This document shows positions 8,659 to 17,070 of a stretch of 64,000 bases of DNA, in pieces (within the stretch, counting starts at the first letter, position 1; each line of letters starts with the position of its first letter). A program made the translations under genes and the position numbers. The notes beneath the pieces are model-generated. The model made no database searches. It had not been told where the DNA came from and was given only the letters and a program-made list of their open reading frames with translations. The stretch comes from Sediminicola arcticus (GTDB taxonomy: Bacteria; Bacteroidota; Bacteroidia; Flavobacteriales; Flavobacteriaceae): assembly GCF_040566695.1 (NCBI RefSeq), contig NZ_JBEXAE010000002.1:434001-498000 (forward strand). Direction: 5' to 3'.

Positions 8659-9480
8659 ATGATTAAGCCTAAGATTTCTATAATTGTAAGCACCTATAAT
8701 TCCGAGGATTGGCTCAGAAAAGTCTTATGGGGTTTTAATTGTCAGACCTTTAAGGACTTTGAGGTGGTTATCGCGGATGACGGCTCTGGACCTAAAACCA
8801 AAGAATTAATCGAGCAAATGGGAAAAGAAGTTTTTTACCCCATTGTACACATATGGCAAGAGGATGACGGATTTCAAAAGTCCAGAATATTGAATAAAGC
8901 CGTGGTGGCATGTATTACAGAATATATTATCATGACTGATGGTGATTGTATTCCCCGTGAAGATTTTGTGGAAGTACATTATATCAATAAGGCCGATGGC
9001 TTTTTTATATCGGGAGGGTATTATATGTTGCCAATGAATATCTCCAAAATAATAAGTAAGGAGGATATAGATAAGCAAAACTGTTTTAACATTCATTGGT
9101 TGAAATCCAAGGGCATATCAAAGACCTTTAAAAACAATAAACTTACCGCTAAAGGATTGGTCTCAAAATTGTTTAACAAACTTACTCCTACTAATGCAAG
9201 TTGGAATGGTCATAATTCCTCTGGATGGAAAGAGGATATTTTAGAAGTCAACGGTTTTGATGAGCGAATGCAGTATGGGGGGCAGGACCGAGAGCTGGGG
9301 GAGCGATTGTTTAATCTAGGGATGAGGTCTAAGCAGTTAAGATACAGCGCTGTATGTGTTCATTTGGACCATAAGAGGGGTTATAAAACACCAGAGTCAA
9401 TAGCCAAAAATGTAGCCATTCGGAAAGAGATTAAAAAGAAGAGAAGTCACTGGACATCTTATGGCATAATCAAGAAGTAA
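8659..9480 (+). CDS. Glycosyltransferase family 2
   Basis: 273 residues. GT-A fold motifs are VSTYNSEDW (10-18), IADDGSG (38-44) and the metal-binding TDGDC (93-97). The C-terminal part has GWKEDILEVNGFDE and YGGQDRELGERL, the acceptor-side galactosyltransferase-type segment often fused to GT2 domains in Bacteroidota. Cytosolic, no membrane helix. Probably adds a sugar to LPS core or another surface glycan. Its last 22 bases overlap the end of the opposing glycosyltransferase gene. Confidence 0.85.
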   Translation: MIKPKISIIVSTYNSEDWLRKVLWGFNCQTFKDFEVVIADDGSGPKTKELIEQMGKEVFYPIVHIWQEDDGFQKSRILNKAVVACITEYIIMTDGDCIPREDFVEVHYINKADGFFISGGYYMLPMNISKIISKEDIDKQNCFNIHWLKSKGISKTFKNNKLTAKGLVSKLFNKLTPTNASWNGHNSSGWKEDILEVNGFDERMQYGGQDRELGERLFNLGMRSKQLRYSAVCVHLDHKRGYKTPESIAKNVAIRKEIKKKRSHWTSYGIIKK

Positions 9481-10253
9481 GCCAGCTCATTTTTTTTTTC
9501 TAACTGCTTCAACTCCTTGTAGCGTTCATAATCTCCAAGTGCATTTAGATAACAGATGATGATTCCCTTTTTACCATCCAAAATACCTAAGCGGATAATA
9601 TAATGGTTAAAGAATTTCCAAGTAGGTTTTAGGATTAAAAGAAAATAATTAAATTTCTTTTCTTTATAAAATCCCTCTTTGGCTTTTAATCGGCCATATT
9701 TGAGCATTTTACTTTTATAATCCTCGTAATTTTTATAACAATAGTGAATCAGTTGCTCCTTTAAAATACCAGAGGTTCCTTCAACATCTAGGGTTTCATG
9801 TACAATTTTCTTATCCGAAAATTGAGTTTTACTTTTTCGGAACAATCTGTAGTTTTTATCCGTTTGCCATCCGCTAAAATGTAATGGATTATTCTGAAAC
9901 ATAAACTTTCTGTAAAACCAAAAAGCTACATGCTCACTCTCGCTATTTACAGTGTCGATTATTTCCTTTTGCAAATTGGTTGTTACAAATTCATCGGCAT
10001 CTAAAAAAAGTACCCAATCGTTAGTGGCTTGTTTAAGGGTAAATGTTTTTTGAGCGGTAAAGTTTTCAAAAGGATTTTGAATCACCTTAATCTTCGGGTG
10101 ATCACATAGATATTCATAAGTGCCATCGTTACTAAATGAGTCTACCACAATAATTTCATCAGCAAATTCAACGGATTGGACACATTTTTCGATGTATCCA
10201 ATCTCATTGTATGTTATAATTAATGCGGTGATTTTTTCTTTTGGACTACTCAT
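9459..10253 (-). CDS. Glycosyltransferase family 2, LPS core glucosyltransferase-like
   Basis: 264 residues. Motifs: LIITYNEIGYIEKCVQSV (11-28), VVDSFSNDGT (36-45), and DW-VLFLDADEFV (79-90) with the DxD. This order and the SGWQTDKNYRLFRK segment fit the WaaE/KdtX-like branch, beta-1,4-glucosyltransferases of the LPS inner core. The exact sugar is inference. Ends inside the neighbouring + strand glycosyltransferase gene by 22 bases (tail to tail). Confidence 0.85.
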   Translation of the reverse strand: MSSPKEKITALIITYNEIGYIEKCVQSVEFADEIIVVDSFSNDGTYEYLCDHPKIKVIQNPFENFTAQKTFTLKQATNDWVLFLDADEFVTTNLQKEIIDTVNSESEHVAFWFYRKFMFQNNPLHFSGWQTDKNYRLFRKSKTQFSDKKIVHETLDVEGTSGILKEQLIHYCYKNYEDYKSKMLKYGRLKAKEGFYKEKKFNYFLLILKPTWKFFNHYIIRLGILDGKKGIIICYLNALGDYERYKELKQLEKKNELAYFLIMP

Positions 10254-10289
10254 AAAAGTTGATAACGTAATAAAACTTCAATGTTCTCA

Positions 10290-10297
10290 CAAAAGTA
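10290..10297 (-). promoter_or_regulatory. Putative -7 promoter element of the WaaE-like gene
   Basis: TACTTTTG on the minus strand, 36 bases upstream of the ATG of the glycosyltransferase gene. Confidence 0.4.
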
Positions 10298-10350
10298 TAA
10301 CAAAAAAAAGAAGGAAAAATTATATAATGTTATAAAATTCTTACAATTTT

Positions 10351-11166
10351 CTATACAGCTACACTGTACTCCCTTAAAGCTTCGTTCAAAGAAGTTTTCT
10401 TATTGGTACTCTCTTTTCTTTGACCAATGATTAAAGCACAAGGCACTTGATATTCCCCGGCAGGAAATTTTTTGGTATAACTTCCTGGGATAACAACGGA
10501 CCTTGCAGGCACATAGCCTTTGCGCTCTACAGGGATATCTCCGGTGACGTCAATGATCTTTGTGGATGCCGTTAGTACCACATTCGCGCCAAGTACGGCT
10601 TCAGTACCCACACGAACTCCTTCTACAACTATGCAACGAGAGCCTATGAATGCATTATCCTCTATAATAACAGGTGCTGCCTGTAGCGGTTCCAGTACGC
10701 CTCCAATACCTACTCCTCCACTCAAATGAACGTTTTTTCCAATTTGGGCGCAACTACCCACGGTGGCCCATGTATCAACCATAGTGCCTTCATCTACGTA
10801 AGCACCAATGTTAACATAACTCGGCATTAATATGGTCCCCGCTGAAATATAGGCTCCATGGCGAGCAACCGCATTTGGTACTACCCGGATGCCTTTTTCT
10901 GCATATCCCTTTTTAAGTGGCATCTTATCGTGATATTCAAAAATACCGACCTCAAAAGTTTCCATTTTTTGAATGGGAAAGTAAAGCACCACAGCTTTTT
11001 TTACCCATTCGTTAATCTGCCACCCATCCGCCGTTGGCTCCGCACAACGGAGTTTACCGTTATCTATCAAATCGATAATCTGTCTTATGGTTGCCTGGGT
11101 CTTTTCGTCTTTCAGTAATTCTCGGTCATCCCAAGCTTTCTCTATGATATGTCTTAATTCTGTCAT
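10351..11166 (-). CDS. dapD: 2,3,4,5-tetrahydropyridine-2,6-dicarboxylate N-succinyltransferase
   Basis: 271 residues, full length for DapD. The N-terminal helical domain is followed by a left-handed beta-helix of hexapeptide repeats (VNIGAYVDEGTMVDTWATVG, then IGKNVHLSGGVGIGGVLEP, then IEDNAFIGSRCIV), the acyl-CoA-binding trimer core. It succinylates tetrahydrodipicolinate in the lysine and meso-diaminopimelate pathway, so it feeds peptidoglycan. Divergent from ruvX across 100 bases; a TATATTTG box precedes it. Confidence 0.95.
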   Translation of the reverse strand: MTELRHIIEKAWDDRELLKDEKTQATIRQIIDLIDNGKLRCAEPTADGWQINEWVKKAVVLYFPIQKMETFEVGIFEYHDKMPLKKGYAEKGIRVVPNAVARHGAYISAGTILMPSYVNIGAYVDEGTMVDTWATVGSCAQIGKNVHLSGGVGIGGVLEPLQAAPVIIEDNAFIGSRCIVVEGVRVGTEAVLGANVVLTASTKIIDVTGDIPVERKGYVPARSVVIPGSYTKKFPAGEYQVPCALIIGQRKESTNKKTSLNEALREYSVAV

Positions 11167-11184
11167 TTTAGATCAATTTTGAAA

Positions 11185-11192
11185 CAAATATA
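11185..11192 (-). promoter_or_regulatory. Putative -7 promoter element of dapD
   Basis: TATATTTG on the minus strand, 18 bases upstream of the dapD ATG. A TTTG (11217-11220, minus) lies 24 bases further upstream, somewhat long for a -33 element. Confidence 0.5.
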
Positions 11193-11244
11193 AACGCTAG
11201 GTGGTAATAAACCTTCCAAATTTATAGTTATAACATTTTATGCT

Positions 11245-11252
11245 TATTTTTG
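11245..11252 (+). promoter_or_regulatory. Putative -7 promoter element of ruvX
   Basis: TATTTTTG at 11245-11252 matches TAnnTTTG. It lies downstream of the first in-frame ATG (11240) but 14 bases upstream of the GTG at 11267, so it favours the GTG as the true start of ruvX. Confidence 0.4.
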
Positions 11253-11266
11253 CCAAAAATATTACT

Positions 11267-11683
11267 GTGGCTCGGATAGTTGCATTGGATTTTGGAAAGG
11301 TAAGAACAGGTATAGCAGTCACGGATGAGCTACAGCTTATTGCCTCCGGTTTAGAAACCGTTGAAACGAAAAGATTGTTGGACTTTCTAAAAAATTATGT
11401 TCAGAAGGAAAAGGTAGAAAAGTTTGTCGTTGGTGAACCAAAACAAATGGACAATACCCCATCGGAATCAGAAGCTCTCATCAAACCTTTTCTTCTTAAA
11501 TTAACCGTAGCTTTTCCAGAAATCCCTGTTGTTAGACATGATGAAAGATTCACTTCAAAAATGGCGTTTCAAACCATGATAGATAGTGGATTAAAGAAAA
11601 AGCAACGAAAGAACAAGGCTTTAGTAGACGAAATAAGTGCAACTATTATTTTGCAGGCATACCTACAAAAAACTACTTATTAA
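11267..11683 (+). CDS. ruvX: Putative pre-16S rRNA nuclease / Holliday junction resolvase-like YqgF
   Basis: 138 residues from GTG 11267; the frame also has an ATG at 11240. The GTG start gives MARIVALDFGKVRTGIAVTD, exactly the usual N-terminus of the family, and the predicted promoter box lies between the two candidates. RNase H-like fold with ALDFG (catalytic Asp), VVGEPKQMD, DERFTSKMA and the C-terminal DEISATIILQAYL carrying the last acidic residue. Family members finish the 5' end of 16S rRNA. The stop codon overlaps the ATG of the DUF1919 gene by one base, implying translational coupling. Confidence 0.85.
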   Translation: MARIVALDFGKVRTGIAVTDELQLIASGLETVETKRLLDFLKNYVQKEKVEKFVVGEPKQMDNTPSESEALIKPFLLKLTVAFPEIPVVRHDERFTSKMAFQTMIDSGLKKKQRKNKALVDEISATIILQAYLQKTTY

Positions 11684-12366
11684 TGTTGGTAGACTTTGAA
11701 ATATGGATCAAAAGGAAGGCTCAACAGTACTTTGAGGGCTTTTATAGTGCTAGGGATATTGCAAGGCTGAAGAAAAAGGATTTTGTAATCATTAGCCGTA
11801 ATTGTTGGGGAGGCCAAATTTATCAGTGGTTAAAATTACCCTATAACACGCCCTTTGTAGGATTGTTTATTTATACGCCATGTTACATCAAAATTCTTAA
11901 AAACTTTGATTATTACATGAATATTGAACTTAAATTCATTGAAGAATCTAGATATTCGAAATACCCTACAAATTATCCGATTGGGGTTTTGGATGATGTT
12001 GAAATTCATTTCAAGCATTATGCGGATAAAGATGAGGCATGGGATAAGTGGAGCAGAAGAAAGGAACGAATGTTTGAAAACAAGGATATTGATAATTATT
12101 ATTTCTCTATATGCAGTTGGCGAGGTCTATCAAATGAACATTTAAATGAATTTTACGCCCTACCCTTTAAACATAAACTTTCTTTTGGTCGTAATGACTT
12201 TTTAGAAGGAAAGGAGGAGCGACATATAAAATTATATACCGATAAGAATGCCACCACGACCACTGTGCCTAATGGGAAAAAGCTTTTCAAATTAACGTTC
12301 CTTTATTTAGATGTTGTGGCGTGGTTGAATACTGGAAAGATATACAGAACAAGATTTAAAGATTAA
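11683..12366 (+). CDS. DUF1919 family protein
   Basis: 227 residues. Recognised from DFVIISRNCWGGQIYQWL near residue 28, TPFVGLFIYTPCYIKIL and YPIGVLDDVEIHFKHYAD, the conserved blocks of DUF1919, a family often found in exopolysaccharide loci. No signal peptide or membrane helix. The biochemical role is unknown. It is inserted between ruvX and def, overlapping the former by one base and preceding the latter by six, so it is part of a housekeeping operon although its relatives are surface-glycan genes. Confidence 0.75.
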   Translation: MLVDFEIWIKRKAQQYFEGFYSARDIARLKKKDFVIISRNCWGGQIYQWLKLPYNTPFVGLFIYTPCYIKILKNFDYYMNIELKFIEESRYSKYPTNYPIGVLDDVEIHFKHYADKDEAWDKWSRRKERMFENKDIDNYYFSICSWRGLSNEHLNEFYALPFKHKLSFGRNDFLEGKEERHIKLYTDKNATTTTVPNGKKLFKLTFLYLDVVAWLNTGKIYRTRFKD

Positions 12367-12372
12367 GAATAC

Positions 12373-12963
12373 ATGATTTTACCGATTGTAGCCTATGGCG
12401 ATCCCGTTTTAAGAAAAGTGGGGACTGATATTGATAAAGAGTACCCCGGTCTATCAACCTTGATAGATAATATGTGGGAAACCATGTACCATGCCCATGG
12501 GGTGGGGTTGGCGGCTCCCCAAATAGGGCTGTCTATACGAATATTTATGGTGGACGCAATGCCTTTTGCGGATGATGAAGATTTAACGGCACAGGAACAA
12601 ATACAATTAAAGGATTTTAAGCGGGTTTTTATAAATGCCAAGATCTTAGAAGAAACTGGCAAGGAATGGGCATTCAATGAAGGATGTCTTAGTATTCCTG
12701 ATGTAAGGGAAGATGTAGTCCGAAAAGATACTATAAAAATACGTTTTTTGGATGAAAATTTCAAGTCTCATGAAGAAACGTATAACGGCTTGTTGGCCCG
12801 TGTTATTCAGCATGAGTATGATCACATTGAAGGAATTTTGTTCACCGATAAATTATCGTCCTTAAAAAAACGCTTGATTAAAAGTAGATTAGCCAATATT
12901 TCTAAAGGAAAAATCAATGTTGATTATAGAATGCGCTTCCCTGATTTGAAAAAAGCACGTTAA
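12373..12963 (+). CDS. def: Peptide deformylase
   Basis: 196 residues. The three family motifs are all intact: GVGLAAPQIG (43-52), EGCLSIP (103-109, metal-ligand Cys105) and QHEYDHIEG (146-154, two His ligands and the catalytic Glu). It removes the N-formyl group from nascent proteins. Compared with the E. coli enzyme there is an insertion around residues 63-80 (FADDEDLTAQEQIQLKD), common in Bacteroidota. Third gene of the ruvX operon. Confidence 0.96.
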   Translation: MILPIVAYGDPVLRKVGTDIDKEYPGLSTLIDNMWETMYHAHGVGLAAPQIGLSIRIFMVDAMPFADDEDLTAQEQIQLKDFKRVFINAKILEETGKEWAFNEGCLSIPDVREDVVRKDTIKIRFLDENFKSHEETYNGLLARVIQHEYDHIEGILFTDKLSSLKKRLIKSRLANISKGKINVDYRMRFPDLKKAR

Positions 12964-12991
12964 AGTAATTCATTTATTAGAGTAAAAGTAT

Positions 12992-12999
12992 AATATTTG
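12992..12999 (+). promoter_or_regulatory. Possible -7 element before the DUF5606 gene
   Basis: AATATTTG lies 24 bases before the ATG and deviates at the first base from TAnnTTTG. A weak call; read-through from def is equally possible. Confidence 0.25.
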
Positions 13000-13023
13000 T
13001 CCCCACAAATTTAAAAGTAGGAA

Positions 13024-13449
13024 ATGAGTTTAGATAAAATTTTATCCATAGGAGGAAAACCAGGACTTTATAAATTGTTGACGCAAACCCGATCTGGATT
13101 TGTTGCCGAATCGTTATTGGATGGCAAGAAGATTACGGTTGGTTTTAAAAATAATGTCAGTGTGCTTTCTGAAATAGCCATATATACTCTTGAAGAGGAA
13201 GTGCCTTTAAGAGAAGTTTTTCAAAATATCCAAAAAAAGGAAGATGGTGGAATGACCTCTGTTGGACATAAGGATGATAAGTTAAAATTAGAAGAATATT
13301 TCTTTGAAGTATTGCCTAATTATGATGAAGACCGCGTGTATATGAGCGATATTAAAAAAGTGGTCCAATGGTACAATATCTTGCTTGAGCAAGGTATTAC
13401 AGATTTTGCAGCAAAGCAGGAAAAGGAAGAGACCAAGGAAAAGAAGTAA
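13024..13449 (+). CDS. DUF5606 domain-containing protein
   Basis: 141 residues, cytoplasmic. The N-terminus MSLDKILSIGGKPGLYKLL and the following SRSGF-like block (TRSGFVAESLLDGKKI) are those of the DUF5606 family, which is almost confined to Bacteroidota and usually lies near def and mazG. Function unknown. The C-terminus is lysine and glutamate rich (KQEKEETKEKK) and probably disordered. A terminator follows directly. Confidence 0.85.
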   Translation: MSLDKILSIGGKPGLYKLLTQTRSGFVAESLLDGKKITVGFKNNVSVLSEIAIYTLEEEVPLREVFQNIQKKEDGGMTSVGHKDDKLKLEEYFFEVLPNYDEDRVYMSDIKKVVQWYNILLEQGITDFAAKQEKEETKEKK

Positions 13450-13471
13450 ATCATCCTTTTAATTAAATATG

Positions 13472-13498
13472 AAGCCTTCATTTAAGAAGGCTTTTTTT
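13472..13498 (+). terminator. Intrinsic terminator after the DUF5606 gene
   Basis: Stem AAGCCTTC (13472-13479) pairs with GAAGGCTT (13486-13493), six-base loop, followed by a run of T. It closes the ruvX-DUF1919-def-DUF5606 unit. Confidence 0.85.
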
Positions 13499-13560
13499 GT
13501 CGGGTATAATCATGGAATTATTAATTATCTTTAGGCGACTAATTTTTTAACCTATACTCA

Positions 13561-16500
13561 ATGGGATTCCGATTCAATTATCACTTTGCAGCATTACTAC
13601 TATTTTTAGGCCTTTTTTATGGGAATGCCCAACAAACAAATTCAGAGAATGATACACTTAAGAAGGCTACTAAAGAGCTTCCCTTGGAGCCTGAACGTAC
13701 AATCTCCTTTACAACCGATAAAGGAACATGGATTTCCTTAGATGTCAGTCCAGATGGCAAGTCGATCGTTTTTGATCTTATGGGCGATATTTATCTAATG
13801 CCCATTACAGGTGGTAAGGCCTCGGTCATAACCAAAGGATTGGCATACGACGTTCATCCTAGATTTAGTCCGGATGGAAAGTCTTTGGTTTTCATTTCGG
13901 ACAAAAGTGGATCAGATAATATTTGGACCATGGATATTGCCACTAAAAAAGATACGCAGCTGAGTAAAGAAAAAAAGGAAAATTTCTTTGCAGCAGAATG
14001 GACTCCAGACGGACAATATATCATAGGGTCTAAAGGCAGGAGAAATCCTAAATTACATATTTATCATAAGGACGGTGGCAAAGGAAACGAGTTGATTTCT
14101 GAACCTAAAGAACTAAAGACCATAGACCCGGCCATAGCGGCAGACGGTAAGTTGGTGTACTTTTCACAACGTAAAAATGCATGGAACTACAACGCACAAT
14201 TACCTCAATATCAGATTGGAACGTATGACATGGTTGATGGGGATGTTGCTACGATATCCTCTAGATATGGTTCTGCATTTACACCAACCTTATCCGATAA
14301 TGGGCAGTGGATGGTTTATGGTACAAGATTCGAAGAGGAAACCGGCCTGGTACTTAGAAATCTTAAATCAGGGGAGGAGCAATGGTTAGCCTATCCTGTA
14401 CAACGTGATGAACAGGAATCCATTGCGCCTTTAGGAGTTTTACCTGCTATGTCTTTTACTCCAGATAGTAAGAATTTGATTGCCTCCTATGGCGGTAAAA
14501 TCTACGCTATTTCCTTGGAAAATAATGTAGCAAAAGAAATCCCTTTTCAAGTAGACGTGAAGTTGGATCTTGGTCCAAGATTGGAATTTAAATATCCTAT
14601 TGAAGATACAGCAGAAGCCATGGTCACCCAAATCAGGGATGCCAAACCTTCACCGGATGGCAGTAGATTAGCTTTTACAGCCCTCAATAGACTTTATATT
14701 ATGGATTTGGCCAATGGAACGCCTAAAAGGATTACAAGTAATGATTTTACAGAAGCCCAGCCATCCTGGTCACCCGATGGAAAACACCTAGTCTTTACAA
14801 CTTGGAGCACTGGAGGCGGTCACCTTTATAAAGCCAATTTGGATGGTCGTATTAAAGTTGAACAATTAACGAAAGAACCCGGTATTTATACCAATCCATC
14901 TTGGTCGTATAATTCCAATAGGATTGCATTCAATAGTGGATCGGCTCAAAATTATGATGATGCCATTAGCACTTTTTCAGATAGTGCCCAAGAAGATTTG
15001 GTCTGGATTTCATCGGCTGGCGGGAATATTAATTTTATAGATAAATCTAAAGACCGTACGTATCCGCATTTCACAAAAGTAGATGATCGTATCTATTTAT
15101 TTGACAGTAAAAAAGGATTGATATCCATACGTTGGGATGGTTCAGATGAAAAATCCCATTTGGAGTTAAAGGGAATTGAGACCTACGGCTCCTCCGATGT
15201 CTTTGGAAAGGATCACAATGAAGACCATTATCTTCCATCCATTATGCCTGCCTCAGAGGAGGGGTGGAGAGCAGAGGATAAGGCTTCAAAAGCTGCTCAA
15301 ATTCTTATATCTCCAGATGGTACCACCGCTCTGGCGAAAATTAACAATGACATCTATTCAGTAATCATTCCTAGATATGGAAAAACTCCTTCAATATCGG
15401 TTGCAAAACCCCAGGAGGCAGCCTTTCCAGCTATGAAACTTACTGTTATGGGAGGAGAATTTCCCGTCTGGAGTTCTGATAGTAAAATGGCACATTGGTC
15501 TTTGGGAGCCAGTCATTTTGTATATGATCTTGAAGCAGGGAAAAAGTTTAATGATAGTCTTGCAGCTTCCAAAAAAAAGGAAAAAGAATTAAAGGATCTT
15601 GAAAAGAAAGAGGATTCAACCAAGGTTGATAAAGCAAAAGGGGAAGACGCTAAGAAGGATCCAAAATTTAAGGCTAAAGAATATAAAATCAAGGTTTCTT
15701 ACAAAAAGGATATTCCTAAAGGGACTTTATTATTGAAGGGCGGACGAATTATTACCATGAAAGGGGATGAGGTCATTGAAAATGGGGATATTCTAGTTGA
15801 AAACAATCGCATAAAACAGATTGGGGCTTCAGGAAGTTTTGCTGTTCCTTCCGGAACAAAAATCATAGACGTTACCGGTAAAACCCTAACCCCTGGTTTT
15901 GTGGATACCCATGCTCATATGTGGCCCAATTGGAATGTCCATAAAAGTCAGGTTTGGATGTATTCAGCCAACCTTGCGTACGGGGTAACTACGACAAGAG
16001 ATCCTCAAACAGCAACCACAGACGTACTAACGTATTCCGATATGGTAGAAGCTGGAGTGCTTCACGGACCGAGGGTGTACAGCACAGGACCAGGGGTGGG
16101 TTACTGGTCTTATCAAATTGAAAGCTTAGAGCATGCCAAAGATGTTTTAAGACAGTACAGTGAGTACTACAATACGAAGAGTATTAAAATGTACCTAGTA
16201 GGCAATAGGCAGCAGCGCCAATGGATCATCATGGCAGCTAAAGAGCTTCAATTGATGCCGACAACAGAGGGTGGCCTTGATTTTAAGTTAAACATGACCC
16301 AATTATTGGACGGATATCCTGGACACGAACATTCTCTGCCCATTTATCCCATTTACCAAGATGTCGTAAAGACCATAGCTGATTCTAAAATGGCTGTAAC
16401 ACCAACCTTATTAGTTTCCTATGGAGGACCTTGGGCAGAAAATTACTACTATGCCACCGAAGATGTTTGGGATGACCAAAAGCTTCAATATTTTACCCCT

Positions 16501-16977
16501 TATGAAGAGTTAGCTAGTAAATCGAGGAGAAGACCGGGATGGTTTATGGAAGAAGAACACGTCTTTAAAAAACATGCCGAATTTATGAAAGATCTTGTAG
16601 CTGCAGGAGGATTGGCAGGAATTGGAAGCCATGGTCAGTTGCAAGGTTTGGGATACCATTGGGAACTATGGTCCGTGGCAAGTGGAGGAATGAAAAATCA
16701 TGAAGCCCTTAAGGTGGCAACGATTCTAGGTGCTACGGCTTTAGGGTTAGATGGAGATTTAGGAACACTTGAAACAGGAAAGTTGGCAGATATTCTAATC
16801 CTGTCAAAAAATCCATTGGAGGATATCAGAAATACCAATTCGATGGAGCATGTTGTAAAAAATGGCAAAGTGTACAACGCCAATAATTTGGACGAAGTTT
16901 GGCCAATAGAAAAAAAGGCTGAAGTGTTTGATTGGCAGACCAAAAAGCCAATAGGAATACCTGGTATTGAAAAATAG
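13561..16977 (+). CDS. Secreted amidohydrolase with N-terminal TolB-like beta-propeller
   Basis: 1138 residues. Signal peptide FAALLLFLGLFYGNAQ at residues 9-24. Residues about 40-640 hold TolB/PD40 propeller repeats (DVSPDGKSIVF, RFSPDGKSLVF, EWTPDGQYIIG, SWSPDGKHLVF). A lysine-rich linker (about 673-712) leads to an amidohydrolase barrel from about 720 (LLLKGGRIITMKGDEVIENG). Metal-binding motifs are GFVDTHAHMWPN near 780-790 and GHEHSL near 921. Where most relatives have a GTD motif this protein has GIGSHGQLQGLG (about 1020). Periplasmic or extracellular; likely a peptidase or cyclic amide hydrolase, substrate unknown. A monocistronic unit between two terminators. Confidence 0.85.
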   Translation: MGFRFNYHFAALLLFLGLFYGNAQQTNSENDTLKKATKELPLEPERTISFTTDKGTWISLDVSPDGKSIVFDLMGDIYLMPITGGKASVITKGLAYDVHPRFSPDGKSLVFISDKSGSDNIWTMDIATKKDTQLSKEKKENFFAAEWTPDGQYIIGSKGRRNPKLHIYHKDGGKGNELISEPKELKTIDPAIAADGKLVYFSQRKNAWNYNAQLPQYQIGTYDMVDGDVATISSRYGSAFTPTLSDNGQWMVYGTRFEEETGLVLRNLKSGEEQWLAYPVQRDEQESIAPLGVLPAMSFTPDSKNLIASYGGKIYAISLENNVAKEIPFQVDVKLDLGPRLEFKYPIEDTAEAMVTQIRDAKPSPDGSRLAFTALNRLYIMDLANGTPKRITSNDFTEAQPSWSPDGKHLVFTTWSTGGGHLYKANLDGRIKVEQLTKEPGIYTNPSWSYNSNRIAFNSGSAQNYDDAISTFSDSAQEDLVWISSAGGNINFIDKSKDRTYPHFTKVDDRIYLFDSKKGLISIRWDGSDEKSHLELKGIETYGSSDVFGKDHNEDHYLPSIMPASEEGWRAEDKASKAAQILISPDGTTALAKINNDIYSVIIPRYGKTPSISVAKPQEAAFPAMKLTVMGGEFPVWSSDSKMAHWSLGASHFVYDLEAGKKFNDSLAASKKKEKELKDLEKKEDSTKVDKAKGEDAKKDPKFKAKEYKIKVSYKKDIPKGTLLLKGGRIITMKGDEVIENGDILVENNRIKQIGASGSFAVPSGTKIIDVTGKTLTPGFVDTHAHMWPNWNVHKSQVWMYSANLAYGVTTTRDPQTATTDVLTYSDMVEAGVLHGPRVYSTGPGVGYWSYQIESLEHAKDVLRQYSEYYNTKSIKMYLVGNRQQRQWIIMAAKELQLMPTTEGGLDFKLNMTQLLDGYPGHEHSLPIYPIYQDVVKTIADSKMAVTPTLLVSYGGPWAENYYYATEDVWDDQKLQYFTPYEELASKSRRRPGWFMEEEHVFKKHAEFMKDLVAAGGLAGIGSHGQLQGLGYHWELWSVASGGMKNHEALKVATILGATALGLDGDLGTLETGKLADILILSKNPLEDIRNTNSMEHVVKNGKVYNANNLDEVWPIEKKAEVFDWQTKKPIGIPGIEK

Positions 16978-16994
16978 TGGAAGTATATATTCAT

Positions 16995-17024
16995 AAAAAA
17001 GCCCTCGTTCATGAGGGCTTTTTT
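16995..17024. terminator. Bidirectional intrinsic terminator
   Basis: AAAAAAGCCCTC (16995-17006) pairs with GAGGGCTTTTTT (17013-17024) around a six-base loop, with A and T tracts on both sides. It serves both the amidohydrolase gene and the opposing hexosaminidase gene. Confidence 0.85.
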
Positions 17025-17070
17025 TATAGTATAAGCATCAATCTAATCTTTTTTCTTTATTGGTTCGCTG

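Noticed and set aside
13496..13533. TTTG (13496-13499) and TATCTTTA (13526-13533) as promoter of the propeller-amidohydrolase gene
   Set aside because: The 26-base spacer is too long and TTTG lies within the preceding terminator tail; left out as unsupported.
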